Assembly: GCA_963751165.1 (NCBI GenBank)
Contig: CAVVTP010000010.1
Span: forward strand, 62,001-126,000
DNA from: Roseiarcus sp963751165
GTDB lineage: Bacteria; Pseudomonadota; Alphaproteobacteria; Rhizobiales; Beijerinckiaceae
Direction: 5' to 3'
Length of the DNA: 64,000 bases
A model generated the notes under the pieces. The model searched no databases and was not told the origin of the DNA. It saw nothing but the letters and a program-made list of their open reading frames with translations. Both the position numbers and the translations under genes were made by a program. The first letter of the stretch is position 1, and the number at the start of each line of letters is the position of its first letter. Positions 1-7,942 of this stretch are shown here, one piece after another.

Positions 1-28
1 CGAGCGCGAGGGCGACGAGCTTGCGCAT
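1..28 (-). CDS. short exported peptide, unit F (partial, cut by window edge)
   Basis: Only the first nine codons (MRKLVALAL) are inside the window. They match the opening of the five complete units to the right, with the same spacing (140 bp) from the neighbouring start. The rest of the peptide lies beyond position 1, so its mature end cannot be read. Confidence 0.6.
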
Positions 29-51
29 GGGGGCGCTCCGACGGAGAGGTT

Positions 52-168
52 TCAGCAATTGGCGCTGCCGCAATCGGCGCGCGCGGGAGTTGAGCGTTCG
101 ACGCTGACGACGGCGGCGACGCCGGCGAGGGCGAGGGCCAGACAGGCGAGGGCGAGAAGCTTGCGCAT
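52..168 (-). CDS. 38-aa exported dicysteine peptide, unit E
   Basis: The frame begins MRKLLALACLALALAG and ends ARADCGSANC. Residues 4-21 are a hydrophobic signal-peptide core after an R-K start. A-R-A before DCGSANC is a good signal peptidase I site, which would release a seven-residue peptide with two cysteines. Its upstream spacer differs from that of the other units. I know of no named family for it. Function is unknown; periplasmic or secreted location is inferred. Confidence 0.6.
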   Translation of the reverse strand: MRKLLALACLALALAGVAAVVSVERSTPARADCGSANC

Positions 169-194
169 GACGAGGGTCCAAAACGGGTGAGAGT

Positions 195-311
195 TCAGGG
201 GCACGAGCCGCTATCGCAGGCGAGCGCGGGCTTGGCGGTGAAGGTCGAGACCGCCGCGACGCCGCCGGCGAGAGCGAGAGCCAAAAGAGCGAGGGCGATC
301 AGCTTGCGCAT
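195..311 (-). CDS. 38-aa exported dicysteine peptide, unit D
   Basis: Begins MRKLIALALLALALAGG and ends KPALACDSGSCP. It has the same leader as its neighbours but a diverged C-terminus: the predicted cleavage A-L-A leaves CDSGSCP, with the first cysteine one position earlier than in the other units. ALAC is not a canonical lipobox (leucine is at -2 rather than -3), so lipidation is possible but weakly supported. Function is unknown. Confidence 0.6.
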   Translation of the reverse strand: MRKLIALALLALALAGGVAAVSTFTAKPALACDSGSCP

Positions 312-334
312 GGTGGGCCTCCGAGGGAGAGGTT

Positions 335-452
335 TCAGCAGCCGCGCGCTGCCGCAATCGGCGTGCGCGGAGGTCGGGCGTTCGACGCTGACGACGGCGA
401 CGCCGCCGCCGAGGGCGAGAGCCAAAAGAGCGAGGGCGACGAGCTTGCGCAT
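335..452 (-). CDS. exported dicysteine peptide, unit C, stop codon displaced by one extra base
   Basis: Begins MRKLVALALLALALGGG and reaches AHADCGSAR, then misses the stop found in the other units and reads on into unit D, giving an 85-residue fusion ending at 195. Removing a single base from the GG near 345 restores DCGSARC and a stop at 335, exactly 38 codons and nearly identical to unit E (DCGSANC). The extra base is either a sequence error or a real fusion of two precursors. Confidence 0.5.
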
Positions 453-475
453 GGGGGCGCTCCGAGGGAGAGGTT

Positions 476-592
476 TCAGCCGCACGAGCCGCCGCAATCG
501 GCGTGCGCGGGGGTCGGGCGTTCAACGCTCACGACGGCGATGGCGCCGCACACAGCAAGAGCCAGAAGGGCGAGGGCGAGAAGCTTGCGCAT
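476..592 (-). CDS. 38-aa exported dicysteine peptide, unit B
   Basis: Begins MRKLLALALLALAVCGA and ends AHADCGGSCG. The predicted cleavage after A-H-A leaves DCGGSCG. An additional cysteine sits inside the hydrophobic core. A GGAGG-containing ribosome-binding stretch lies just upstream in the spacer that separates it from unit A. Function is unknown; export is inferred from the leader. Confidence 0.6.
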   Translation of the reverse strand: MRKLLALALLALAVCGAIAVVSVERPTPAHADCGGSCG

Positions 593-616
593 GGAGGGCC
601 TCCGAAAGGCGAGGTT

Positions 617-733
617 TCAGCTGCAGGTATTGCAATCCGCGTGGGCGGGCCGTGGCGAGAGGAGCGACGTTCCGGCCGCGACGCCGCCGGCGAGCGCGAG
701 AGCAATCAGAGCGAGAACGAGAATCTTGCGCAT
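617..733 (-). CDS. 38-aa exported dicysteine peptide, unit A (first of the array)
   Basis: Begins MRKILVLALIALALAGG and ends PAHADCNTCS. It has the best ribosome-binding site of the array (GAGGGAGG eight bases before ATG), as expected for the promoter-proximal member. Cleavage at A-H-A would leave the hexapeptide DCNTCS. A strong hairpin lies in its leader at 762-793, and a frameshifted LuxR-type regulator gene lies upstream in the same orientation. I do not recognise a family. Confidence 0.6.
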   Translation of the reverse strand: MRKILVLALIALALAGGVAAGTSLLSPRPAHADCNTCS

Positions 734-761
734 GAAATGCCTCCCTCGAAGGTTGGAGCCA

Positions 762-793
762 CAGGCCGCCTGCGGAGAACCGCGGGCGGCCTG
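762..793 (-). promoter_or_regulatory. stable hairpin in the leader of the peptide array
   Basis: A 14-bp stem (762-775 with 780-793, one non-canonical pair) closes a four-base loop. It lies 28 nt upstream of the first peptide start. No T-run follows on the minus strand, so it is not a normal intrinsic terminator. It could be an attenuator, an mRNA-stability element, or a terminator-like end of an upstream transcript. Confidence 0.45.
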
Positions 794-931
794 ACACTCA
801 ATCTGCACCGACACTCCTTGGTGCGTCATGCCCCATTTGGGTGAAGCTCATCTACCTCTTTCGACGCTGTGCCGCTCCGCAAACAGACTGGCCAAGTTCG
901 GAGAAGCCCCGCAGGCCCTACCAAATCCGCA

Positions 932-2028
932 TCATAGCTTGGGACCGCTCTTGCCGCCCGCGATTAGCGCGACAAGTTCGGCTTGACGATGCGTTCCCGT
1001 CTTGACGAATATCGACTTCAACTGCGCGCGCGCGGTCTCGTAACCGATACCCATTTTCGCCGCCGCTTCGGCAAGCGAAACACCGGATACGAGTTGGCTG
1101 GCAAGGCGCTGTTCCGCAGGGGTCAACCCGTAAGTCCAAAGGGGCGGCGGCGCGGCTTCGCTTGGGTCGACGCGCTTCGACAGCAGCAGCACGCGAGCGC
1201 CGGTGAACGCGTATCGCCCCCAGTCGCGAAGCGTCACTGCGCGCAATTGCGCCGGACGGCCTCTGCGATCGGATACGCGTATCGCCGCCGGGGCCGCCGC
1301 GGCCACCGGAGAGTCTAAGGATCGCGGCGGCGATAAGCGCGTCAAATCGCGCTTGGCTGCGGCGATCATAGAACGCCAACTGTCCATGAAGCCGTTCAAA
1401 CAGAACGCCGAACTCGGCTTCGACCGCGGCGTTATGAGCGAGAATATGACCGCGCCGATCGAGAGCGATGGCGGCTTGCGCAACATGGTCGAGGCCGTTG
1501 ACCGCGCCGAGCAGTCGCGCGAACCCGAGCTGGCGCGACAAGGTCGCAGCGTCGCTCAGCGGACGCCATAACGTCGCGATGCGCTTCGCTTCATCGGGCT
1601 CGAACGGCCCTTGCTTGAGGGTGCGCTGGATCGGGATCGCCCAAATGTCGCCCCCGGCATTGAGGCCGAGCGAAGCCGACCAACGGTATCCCCAGCGGGC
1701 CAGGTGGTCCTGATAGAACGGCGACCGTTCGAATTCGTCAGCCGTGGCGTAGTCTTGGTCCAGGGCGACGCCCTTGCGCAGAACGATGGGGGAGGCGCGG
1801 TAGCGCAGATCATCCTCGTGCCAGCCATTCTTGAAGTAATTGACGATCAGTTCCTCGACCCCGGGGGGAAACGGAGTTCCCCGGAAGCCGCCAGTCGGTC
1901 GACAACAGCACTGCGCCTTGAGCGCCGACGCGAACGCTGAGATCGTGGAGAACGCTTGGCCAGAGAGAAGGATCGAGCGCAGCCTTTTCAAAGCCGGAGA
2001 CGACCGGGGCAAGGTCCCAGTTCGGCAT
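932..2028 (-). pseudogene. LuxR-type helix-turn-helix regulator, two frameshifts
   Basis: Starts MPNWDLAPVVSGFEKA (ATG at 2028) and ends in a LuxR C-terminal helix-turn-helix: LTPAEQRLASQLVSG, then LAEAAAKMGIGYETARAQL and ELVALIAGG. The central part (GWHEDDLRYRASP, EFERSPFYQ) is the N-terminal sensor-like region of the alphaproteobacterial LuxR-like regulators of about 370 aa. The frame breaks at the C6 run near 1861-1866 and again near 1330; removing one base at each restores a 364-aa protein. It lies upstream of the peptide array in the same direction and could have regulated it. Real decay and sequence error cannot be separated here. Confidence 0.6.
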
Positions 2029-2099
2029 GGCTCCCCACGCAGCTTGAGAACGAGAAGGTTGATGTCTCGTCAGGCTAAAAGCACCACGAGAAGTCTGTG

Positions 2100-2437
2100 G
2101 GACCTCGCCTCCCATCGCTCCTAAACGAATTCTTGTAGAACGAATTTCGCGCGATCTGCTCGGCCGTGGTGAAGTCGAAGTCGCAAGCCACGCCCGCCGC
2201 AAGAGTGCGCGCAAGCTTCGATGGCGCTCGTCGCGCTCGACCCACCGGTCTGGACGTAGGCCGCCAGAGTTGGTCCGAGGGACAGGCTCGCTGTAACGCA
2301 AGGATCCGGGCCGCGAAGGGGCTGAGGGCGCCGACACTGCTTGTGGCCTCGGCCGCGACATTCCCAGCGCGTGGATTCACCGCCGCCGCCACGAAAGCGT
2401 CGGTCAGCTTGCGGAAGTCCCCGAAGGCCGTCTCCAT
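2100..2437 (-). pseudogene. N-terminal fragment of a second LuxR-like regulator
   Basis: Fragments in different frames read METAFGDFRKLTDAFVAAAV, then RWVERDERHRSLRALLRR, then DFDFTTAEQIARNSFYK. These are the consecutive N-terminal motifs of the same regulator family as the downstream gene. At least two shifts are needed to join them, and the C-terminal DNA-binding half is absent, so the copy is truncated as well as shifted. It looks like a decayed tandem paralog of the gene at 932-2028. Confidence 0.5.
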
Positions 2438-2597
2438 CGGCGCCTCCAACCGGCGGCGTCCTACCGCTCTGCAGTGCGAAGGTCCGCCAAGCCTATCAGT
2501 GCGTTTTCTTTTCCAGACACAACGCGTGCTACCCCGACTGTGCTGACGTTTACGGCGTTTTGATGGCTGTCGGGTCGCTTCCGGCTAGGTCCGCTCT

Positions 2598-2672
2598 TGT
2601 ACAGGTTTTTGGACGCCGGCAGCACCGAGACTTTCCGCGTGCGCAGCCGGCCGGCGTCCAAAAACCTGTACA
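2598..2672. repeat. perfect 23-bp inverted repeat with 29-nt spacer
   Basis: The left arm at 2598-2620 starts TGTACAGGTTTTTGGACG, and the right arm at 2650-2672 is its exact reverse complement. The spacer is 29 nt. There is no T-run after either arm. It sits in the gene-free stretch between the luxR fragment and the insertion sequence; the rest of 2438-2723 shows nothing else. Confidence 0.75.
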
Positions 2673-2723
2673 GTTGCGGGCGTTCCATAAGGCGACGACC
2701 CTAGAGGCGCTTCCCGCCGATTG

Positions 2724-4260
2724 TGTTGAAAAACCCGTTGTCGTGGCCCGGTGCTTAGCGTACGGGGCGGCTGTTCCAGCGAGGCAACGCGGGGCCGTTT
2801 CGCCTCAGGTGGCGAAGATCGGCGCCGGGAAGGGGATGAGCTTCGCCAGTTTCCGCAGATTTTGGGCGGTGGCGGCCAAGAGGAACTCGTCTTTGGCTCC
2901 GTGTGGGCCCCGCAAGCGCAATCGGTCGAGCCTGAGGATGCGTTTCAGGTGGGCGAATAGCATCTCGACCTTCTTTCGCTCTCGGCGTGAGACGCACGTA
3001 GGCCGTCGGTCTTGGCGATCGCGCGTGCCTTGTCGCGGGCCGCTTCATGGATGGAGCGCGGGATTTTGCGTGCGGGCATGTTCGGGCAGCACTGGGCTTG
3101 AGCGCGCAGGCATCGCAGTCGTGTTTTCTGGCGCGAAGTAGAGGAGTGTGCCGTCCTTCGTCAGGCCGTCGCGCGGCTTGGAGAAGTTGCGGTGGTACTT
3201 CTTCAGCTCTTTGCCGCCGGGGCAGACATAGACGTTGGCTTCGGGATTGTAGCCGAAGTCGCCTCGCGAAAAGGTTCCGTCCTTACGCTCGGACTTGTCG
3301 AACACCGGGCTTCACGTGCGGCTCGATCCCTCGCTCGTCCACCAGCCACGCGAGCATCTCGGCCGAGCCATAGCCGGTGTCGGCCGACCAGACGCGAAGG
3401 CCTGACGTCGAACCGCTCGGCGGTGCGGTCGATCATCGTCTTGGCCGCCGCCGACTTCGGCCTGCCGCACGGCGGTCGTCGCCTCGACGTCCATGATCAC
3501 CGCATGCTTCAGGTCGATCAGATAGTTGTCGGAATAGGCGTAGAAGGCAGGCGTGCCGGACTGGCGGCGGTCCAGCGGGCCGCCGGATCGGTCGGGAGAC
3601 GACTTCGGCTCGACCGGCGTTGCGCCGCCGAACGCGGCATCATCCAGTACGGCCAGATACTCCGTGACCGCGCGGCTCGAGGTCGGGTCCAGGTCCCCGA
3701 CCTTGGCCACACCGCGCTGACGGTGGGCGTCCGCGGCAATCACGCTGGCGTCGACCGCGAAGCCTTCGCCGCCCACCAGCCCTTCCGCCATGCAGCGCGC
3801 GACCACGGTCTCGAACAGCTTCCGCAGCAGATCGCTATCGCGGAACCGGCCATGACGGTTCTTGGAGAAGGTCGAATGGTCCGGCACGTCGCCGTCGAGC
3901 CCCAGCCGGCAGAACCAGCGGTAGGCCAGATTGAGGTGGACCTCCTCGCACAGCCGCCGCTCGGAGCGGATGCCGAAGCAGTAGCCGACGATCAACATCC
4001 GGATCATCAGCTCGGGATCGATCGAAGGCCGTCCAACATCGCTGTAGTACGGCTCAAGATGAGCCCGAACCCCCGACAGATCGACGAACCGGTCGATCGA
4101 CCGCAACATGTGATCGCTCGGGACATGCCGCTCCAGGCTAAAGCCGTAGAACAGCGCCTCCTGCATCACCGGCCGTTCGCCCATCATCGCGTGAGCCCCC
4201 GATTCGCGATGAAAATTGAATTAGCAGCGAAGTCAAGGGCGGCAAGCGACTTTTTCAACA
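2724..4260 (-). mobile_element. IS1182-type insertion sequence, degenerate
   Basis: The element is bounded by a 10-bp perfect terminal inverted repeat, TGTTGAAAAA at 2724-2733 and TTTTTCAACA at 4251-4260; with one mismatch the repeat can be extended outward by about five bases. It contains one broken transposase gene. I see no clear target-site duplication. Length is about 1.5 kb, normal for the family. It abuts the left copy of the duplicated rpsL leader (starts 4272). Confidence 0.7.
2805..4187 (-). pseudogene. IS1182 family transposase, multiply frameshifted
   Basis: The N-terminal 250 residues are intact: EALFYGFSLERHVP, YYSDVGRPSIDPELMIRML, VPDHSTFSKNRHGRFRDSD and FAVDASVIAADA, which is the DDE-transposase pattern of IS1182/IS5-like elements. 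After AVIMDVEATTAVRQAEV the frame changes several times (near 3445, 3395, 3310 and again below 3120) before the typical tail KRILRLDRLRLRG...LRKLAKLIPFPAPIFAT and the stop at 2805. At least four shifts make it inactive unless many are sequence errors. Confidence 0.75.
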
Positions 4261-4271
4261 GAATCCGCCCA

Positions 4272-4623
4272 AACCCGAAATTCAAATTCAGCCCGCCCCG
4301 TTTCAAAATGTGTTGACGAGGGCAGAAGCGCCGAATATATACCGCCCGCTTTCGGCAGGTCGTAGAGCTTCGCTGTATTGGACGGCGCGTTCGATACCCA
4401 ACGGCTCTAAACGCTGACGATCTCATCGACGAGCCATTTCCGGCCCCCGGGCTGGTTCTGTTTTGCATGATCGCGGGTCCGGCTGCGATCCTCTGCTTTC
4501 GGCGGCGCCCTAACCCGAATGGGTTTCATGGGCGCTTTCGGCTTCGCGCGTTGCCATGAACGCGCGACGGTGAGCGACGGAATTCTGTCCGGCCCTGCGG
4601 CCGAGCGACAGGAACACGAAGTT
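4272..4623 (+). repeat. left copy of the 352-bp rpsL promoter/leader repeat
   Basis: It matches 11353-11704 base for base with a constant offset of 7081, no gaps, and about five substitutions (for example A at 4327 versus T at 11408). It begins 12 bp right of the IS end and stops abruptly at GTT 4621-4623, where the right copy continues into rpsL. It contains no gene, only the promoter described below and leader hairpins. Confidence 0.9.
4313..4341 (+). promoter_or_regulatory. orphan copy of the rpsL promoter
   Basis: TTGACG (4313-4318), a 17-nt spacer and TATATA (4336-4341) are identical to the promoter in front of rpsL. Here it has no gene on its strand. It points at the 3' end of the minus-strand GH127 gene and could make antisense RNA. 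Confidence 0.65.
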
Positions 4624-4955
4624 GGACGGCCGCAATGCGCAAGAACCGGGTGTTCGCTGAGGGCTTGGCGAACGCATCATATCCGCCTCATCGCTGCCTT
4701 CCCGGTCGGCTCCTGGACGGCAGGAGGGCGCCGGGACCGACCGTTCGTGAAAGAGGCTTCGAACGCGCAAGCTCGACCCGAAGTGCAACATTCGTCCGAA
4801 GCAATTGAACGGCGCGAATCGACGTAAATCCACGGCATTTCGGCGGTCTCAATGTCGAGGCTCATTCGCAACGGGCGCACATCGCCGGCCCCGAACGTCG
4901 ACGGCGACATGACGGTCGCCGGTGATCGCGACCGTTCACGCCGACCATTCCGCCT
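4624..4955. other. gene-free junction between left repeat and GH127 gene
   Basis: No convincing coding frame on either strand. The only structure I see is the hairpin at 4911-4935. Confidence 0.5.
4911..4935 (-). terminator. possible terminator hairpin after the sugar operon
   Basis: ACGGTCGC at 4912-4919 pairs with GCGACCGT at 4928-4935 around an eight-base loop, 21 nt beyond the GH127 stop. It lacks a T-run, so termination would need Rho or another factor. Confidence 0.3.
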
Positions 4956-6863
4956 TCATTCGATCGTTTCGGCGATCCATACCTGCATTGAACCGGGCTC
5001 CCGATTGGCCCACAGGTGATAAGGCAGCGCAGTCATCGGGGCTTCCTCGCCGATTGGCGGGGCGGTCGAGTAGAGCGCGTCTTCGCCATTTCCGGAAAAC
5101 AGCCGCTTCGCGGATGCCGTCAAGGTCATGATCCCGCCAAACAGGTCCTCGCTCCAATTGGTCTCGAGGCGAGACTCACGCGGCAGCGTGAGCATTTGGA
5201 CCGGGGCGCCGAAATTGTCCGCCTCCTCGATACAGTAGATGAGCGGACCGCGACGCAGCGCGACTCGCCCAACGTCCATACGCACGTTCGGATGGCCGAA
5301 GAGACGCTCGGCCGGCATCGGCAAGCGCAACGTCACGATGTCGCCTCGGCTCCAGGGTCGATTGATCGTCGCGTAGCCGCGCACCGGCGTGAGAGACAGC
5401 GACTCGCCGTTGATCGCCGCGGTCGCGTCCTTCGCCCATCCGGGAATCCGGAGCTTGAGGTCGAATTGCGCTGGCGCCTCCGGATCGATCTCGATCCGGA
5501 GATCGCCCGACCATGGATAGTCGCCAACGTCGCGCACCGCCACGTTGACTCCGCCGATCGCGACGGTCGTCTCGAACCCTCCATAGAGGTGGAACGCGAC
5601 GCCGTCGTCGCTCCTCGAAATCGCATACCCCGAAATCGAGGCGACCAGCCGCGACACGTTCATCGTGCAGCAAGGGCAGACATGCCAGGCCCAGCGCCTA
5701 TGCTGGCCGCGGCTCTCGAGCGGGTTGGCGTAGAAGTAATGGGTTCCCTCGCGCGAAAGGCCGCTCAACGCGCCGTTGAACAGCGCGAGCTCCATTACGT
5801 CTGCGTAGCCGCCGTCGAGGTCGAGGTGCAGCATCCTATGGGCCCAGAAGACGAGAGCCACGGAGGCGCAAGTCTCCGCATAGGCCGTTTCGTTCGGCAA
5901 GTCGTAGGGTTCGGTGAAGCCCTCGTTTGATTTGTCGGGCCCGAGGCCGCCGGTCACGTACATCTGCGCCGCCGTCACGTCGCGCCACAAAGCCTCGCAG
6001 GCGCTTTTCAGGTTCTCGTCGCCAAGCTCGAGGGCGAGGTCGGCCATCGCCGAAGCCATGTACATGGCCCGCACGGCGTGCCCAACCATCTTTGTCTGCT
6101 CGCGCACGGGGACGTGCGACTGATTATACTCGTAGGTCTTCGCCCAGTAATCGGCCGGGTCGTCGCCCCGCGCGAACGCTTCTTGAGTGAAGTAGTGCGG
6201 TGGCCGGCCACGCTCGTTGATGAAGTAGGCCGCAAGATCAAGCCGCCGCTGGTCGCCAGTCAGGCGGTAGAGTTTGATCAGCGCGAGTTCGATTTCTTGA
6301 TGGCCGGGGTAGCCGCGCCTTTGTCCGAGCCCCGTCCCGAAGGTTGCGGCGATGTGGTCGACGTAACGCTCCATGATGTCGAGGAGCCGCCGTCGCCCGG
6401 TCGCTCGAAAGTATGCGATTGCGCCTTCGAGCAGGTGCCCTGCGTTGTAGAGCTCGTGGTTATCGCGCAGATTCGTCCAACGCTTGTCGGGCTCGCGGCC
6501 GTTGTACCAGCAGTTGAGGTAGCCGTCGGGCGATTGCGCCCGGCTGAGATCGTCGACGATGGCGTCAATCCTGGCCTCGATGTCCGGCTCGCGCCGGTGC
6601 GACAGCGCGTAGCTCGCTGCTTCGATCCACTTGCCGACGTCCGAGTCCCAGAACACCTGCATGGTGAAGCCGTGATCGTTGCGCGGGATGGTGAGCGGCG
6701 GGATAGGCTTCGGCAGCTTCAGCGACTCGAGGATGCCGACCTCCTCGAGCTTGGCGTGCTGGCTCGGAATCGTGTGCTCGAGCACAGTGTCCAGCCGCTC
6801 GCGCCAGAATGAACCGGCGATCCGGACTTCTGAAAACGGCACAGGGGAATATCCGCCCTCCAT
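4956..6863 (-). CDS. GH127 family beta-L-arabinofuranosidase
   Basis: A 635-aa protein, normal length for GH127. The family hydrolyses terminal beta-L-arabinofuranosyl residues, as in plant hydroxyproline-rich glycoproteins. Key signs are the N-terminal motif VRIAGSFWRERLDTVLEHTIP, the barrel segment NCWYNGREPDKRWTNLRDNHELYNAGHLLEG, NETAYAETCAS (Glu/Cys of the metal site) and HVCPCCTMN around residue 396, whose double cysteine includes the family's nucleophile and zinc ligands. No signal peptide is seen, so it acts in the cytoplasm on imported oligosaccharide. Start: ATG at 6863, preceded by AGGAAAGG and overlapping the lacI-type stop (TAATG); longer upstream frames were rejected. Last gene of the operon. 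Confidence 0.85.
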   Translation of the reverse strand: MEGGYSPVPFSEVRIAGSFWRERLDTVLEHTIPSQHAKLEEVGILESLKLPKPIPPLTIPRNDHGFTMQVFWDSDVGKWIEAASYALSHRREPDIEARIDAIVDDLSRAQSPDGYLNCWYNGREPDKRWTNLRDNHELYNAGHLLEGAIAYFRATGRRRLLDIMERYVDHIAATFGTGLGQRRGYPGHQEIELALIKLYRLTGDQRRLDLAAYFINERGRPPHYFTQEAFARGDDPADYWAKTYEYNQSHVPVREQTKMVGHAVRAMYMASAMADLALELGDENLKSACEALWRDVTAAQMYVTGGLGPDKSNEGFTEPYDLPNETAYAETCASVALVFWAHRMLHLDLDGGYADVMELALFNGALSGLSREGTHYFYANPLESRGQHRRWAWHVCPCCTMNVSRLVASISGYAISRSDDGVAFHLYGGFETTVAIGGVNVAVRDVGDYPWSGDLRIEIDPEAPAQFDLKLRIPGWAKDATAAINGESLSLTPVRGYATINRPWSRGDIVTLRLPMPAERLFGHPNVRMDVGRVALRRGPLIYCIEEADNFGAPVQMLTLPRESRLETNWSEDLFGGIMTLTASAKRLFSGNGEDALYSTAPPIGEEAPMTALPYHLWANREPGSMQVWIAETIE

Positions 6864-7942
6864 TACGACTGCCTTTCCTGCATGTCCGAACGATTTGCGC
6901 CACATGAGGCGCGGACGACGAGGGAGCACGGCAGACGCCGCACGCCCGCCCGCTGGCCGCCCGCCATCATTTCGAGGAGGGCCGCGCCGGCCTCCCGTCC
7001 AAGCGCGTCGAGATTCATGTCGACGCTGGTGAGGGACGGCCGGATCGCCTCTGTCATCACGTCCCAATTGTCGAAGCCGACCACCGCCACGTCGGTCGGC
7101 ACGGCAAGTCCCATTTCGCGCAGGGCTTCTATCGCGCCGCGCGCAATCTGGTCGTTGCCGCAGAAAAGAGCGTCGGGCGCGCTCTTCCGCCGGGAGAAGA
7201 GATGCTGTGCGGCCTCGCGCCCCCAGGCCTCCGACCAGCGGCCCGGCAAAGAGGGCCTCGCCGTCAGGCCGGCCTCGGCGAGCGCCGCGCGATAGCCGTT
7301 GTCGCGCAGTCGGACCGCCTCGAACCGTTCCGGCCCGGTGATTGAGGCGATGCGTCTTCGTCCCAGGGCGGCAAGGTGTTGGACTGCGAGTTTCGCGCCG
7401 CCTTCGTCGTCGGGCAGCAGGCAGAACGCATCGGGGTGCTCGACCCGGGAGAACACGTAGACCACAGGCAAGCCGGGCGCCGCAGGTTCGATCGGTTTGC
7501 GCCGGTCGACGCGCCGCGCCGTCACCACGAGGCCGTCGATGCGCTTGCCGAGCAACTGATCGATGTGGCGCCGCTCGCGCAACGGATCGTCGGTGGCGTT
7601 GCACATGAAGACAGCGACGCCGTGATCGGACAGGCGCCGCTCGATTGCTGCGACAATCGGAAAGCTGAACCGACCGAAACTGTCGGTCGACAGGATCCCC
7701 ACGGTCATCGAACGCGCCCGATGCAGGCTCTGCGCGAGATCGTTGGGTCGGTAGTCGATGGCCTTCGCGATCTTCAGAACTTTCGCGCGGGTTTCGGCGC
7801 TGAGGCGTCCGCTGGCGTTGAGCGCCTTGGAGGCGGTCCCGATGGAGACGCCTGCGAGCCGCGCCACGTCGCGGAGGGTCTTGGCGCCTGGCGCGGGGCC
7901 GTCATCTTCGAGCGGCGCATCGTCGCGGACAAGATCGTTCAT
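6863..7942 (-). CDS. LacI family transcriptional repressor
   Basis: A 359-aa regulator. Residues about 18-70 hold the LacI helix-turn-helix (TLRDVARLAGVSIGTASKAL, then RAKVLKIAKAIDYRPNDLA). The rest is a periplasmic-binding-protein-like effector domain (VGILSTDSFGRFSFPIV, DALFCGNDQIARGAIEALRE, VVGFDNWDVM). It presumably represses the operon it sits in and is relieved by an arabinose-containing ligand. The start at 7942 overlaps the permease stop (ATGA). Being fourth of five genes, it is autoregulated if the palindrome at 11051-11066 is its operator. Confidence 0.85.
   Translation of the reverse strand: MNDLVRDDAPLEDDGPAPGAKTLRDVARLAGVSIGTASKALNASGRLSAETRAKVLKIAKAIDYRPNDLAQSLHRARSMTVGILSTDSFGRFSFPIVAAIERRLSDHGVAVFMCNATDDPLRERRHIDQLLGKRIDGLVVTARRVDRRKPIEPAAPGLPVVYVFSRVEHPDAFCLLPDDEGGAKLAVQHLAALGRRRIASITGPERFEAVRLRDNGYRAALAEAGLTARPSLPGRWSEAWGREAAQHLFSRRKSAPDALFCGNDQIARGAIEALREMGLAVPTDVAVVGFDNWDVMTEAIRPSLTSVDMNLDALGREAGAALLEMMAGGQRAGVRRLPCSLVVRASCGANRSDMQERQS

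Larger units (their letters stand above)
1..733 (-). repeat. tandem array of six ~140-bp units, each a short exported-peptide gene
   Basis: Six head-to-tail units read on the minus strand with start codons at 733, 592, 452, 311, 168 and 28, a period of 140-143 bp. Each unit carries a purine-rich ribosome-binding stretch, a 38-codon frame opening MRKL/MRKI, a leucine/alanine-rich hydrophobic core, an AxA signal-peptidase site and a two-cysteine C-terminus, then about 24 nt before the next ATG. Units differ largely at third codon positions in the leader part, which suggests the peptides are translated and under selection. The array runs off the left edge, so the copy number is at least six. Confidence 0.8.

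Noticed and set aside
1..733. CRISPR-like or purely structural repeat
   Set aside because: Unit length (~140 bp), absence of constant short repeats with unique spacers, and preserved reading frames with third-position changes point to tandem small genes.
4510..4833. Open frames on both strands across the left repeat junction
   Set aside because: They cross the repeat boundary, show no recognisable motif, and the equivalent region of the right copy is an rpsL leader.
6864..7604. A 247-codon N-terminal extension of the GH127 protein
   Set aside because: It reads through the lacI-type gene in another frame. The ATG at 6863 has a good ribosome-binding site, overlaps the repressor stop, and gives the family length.
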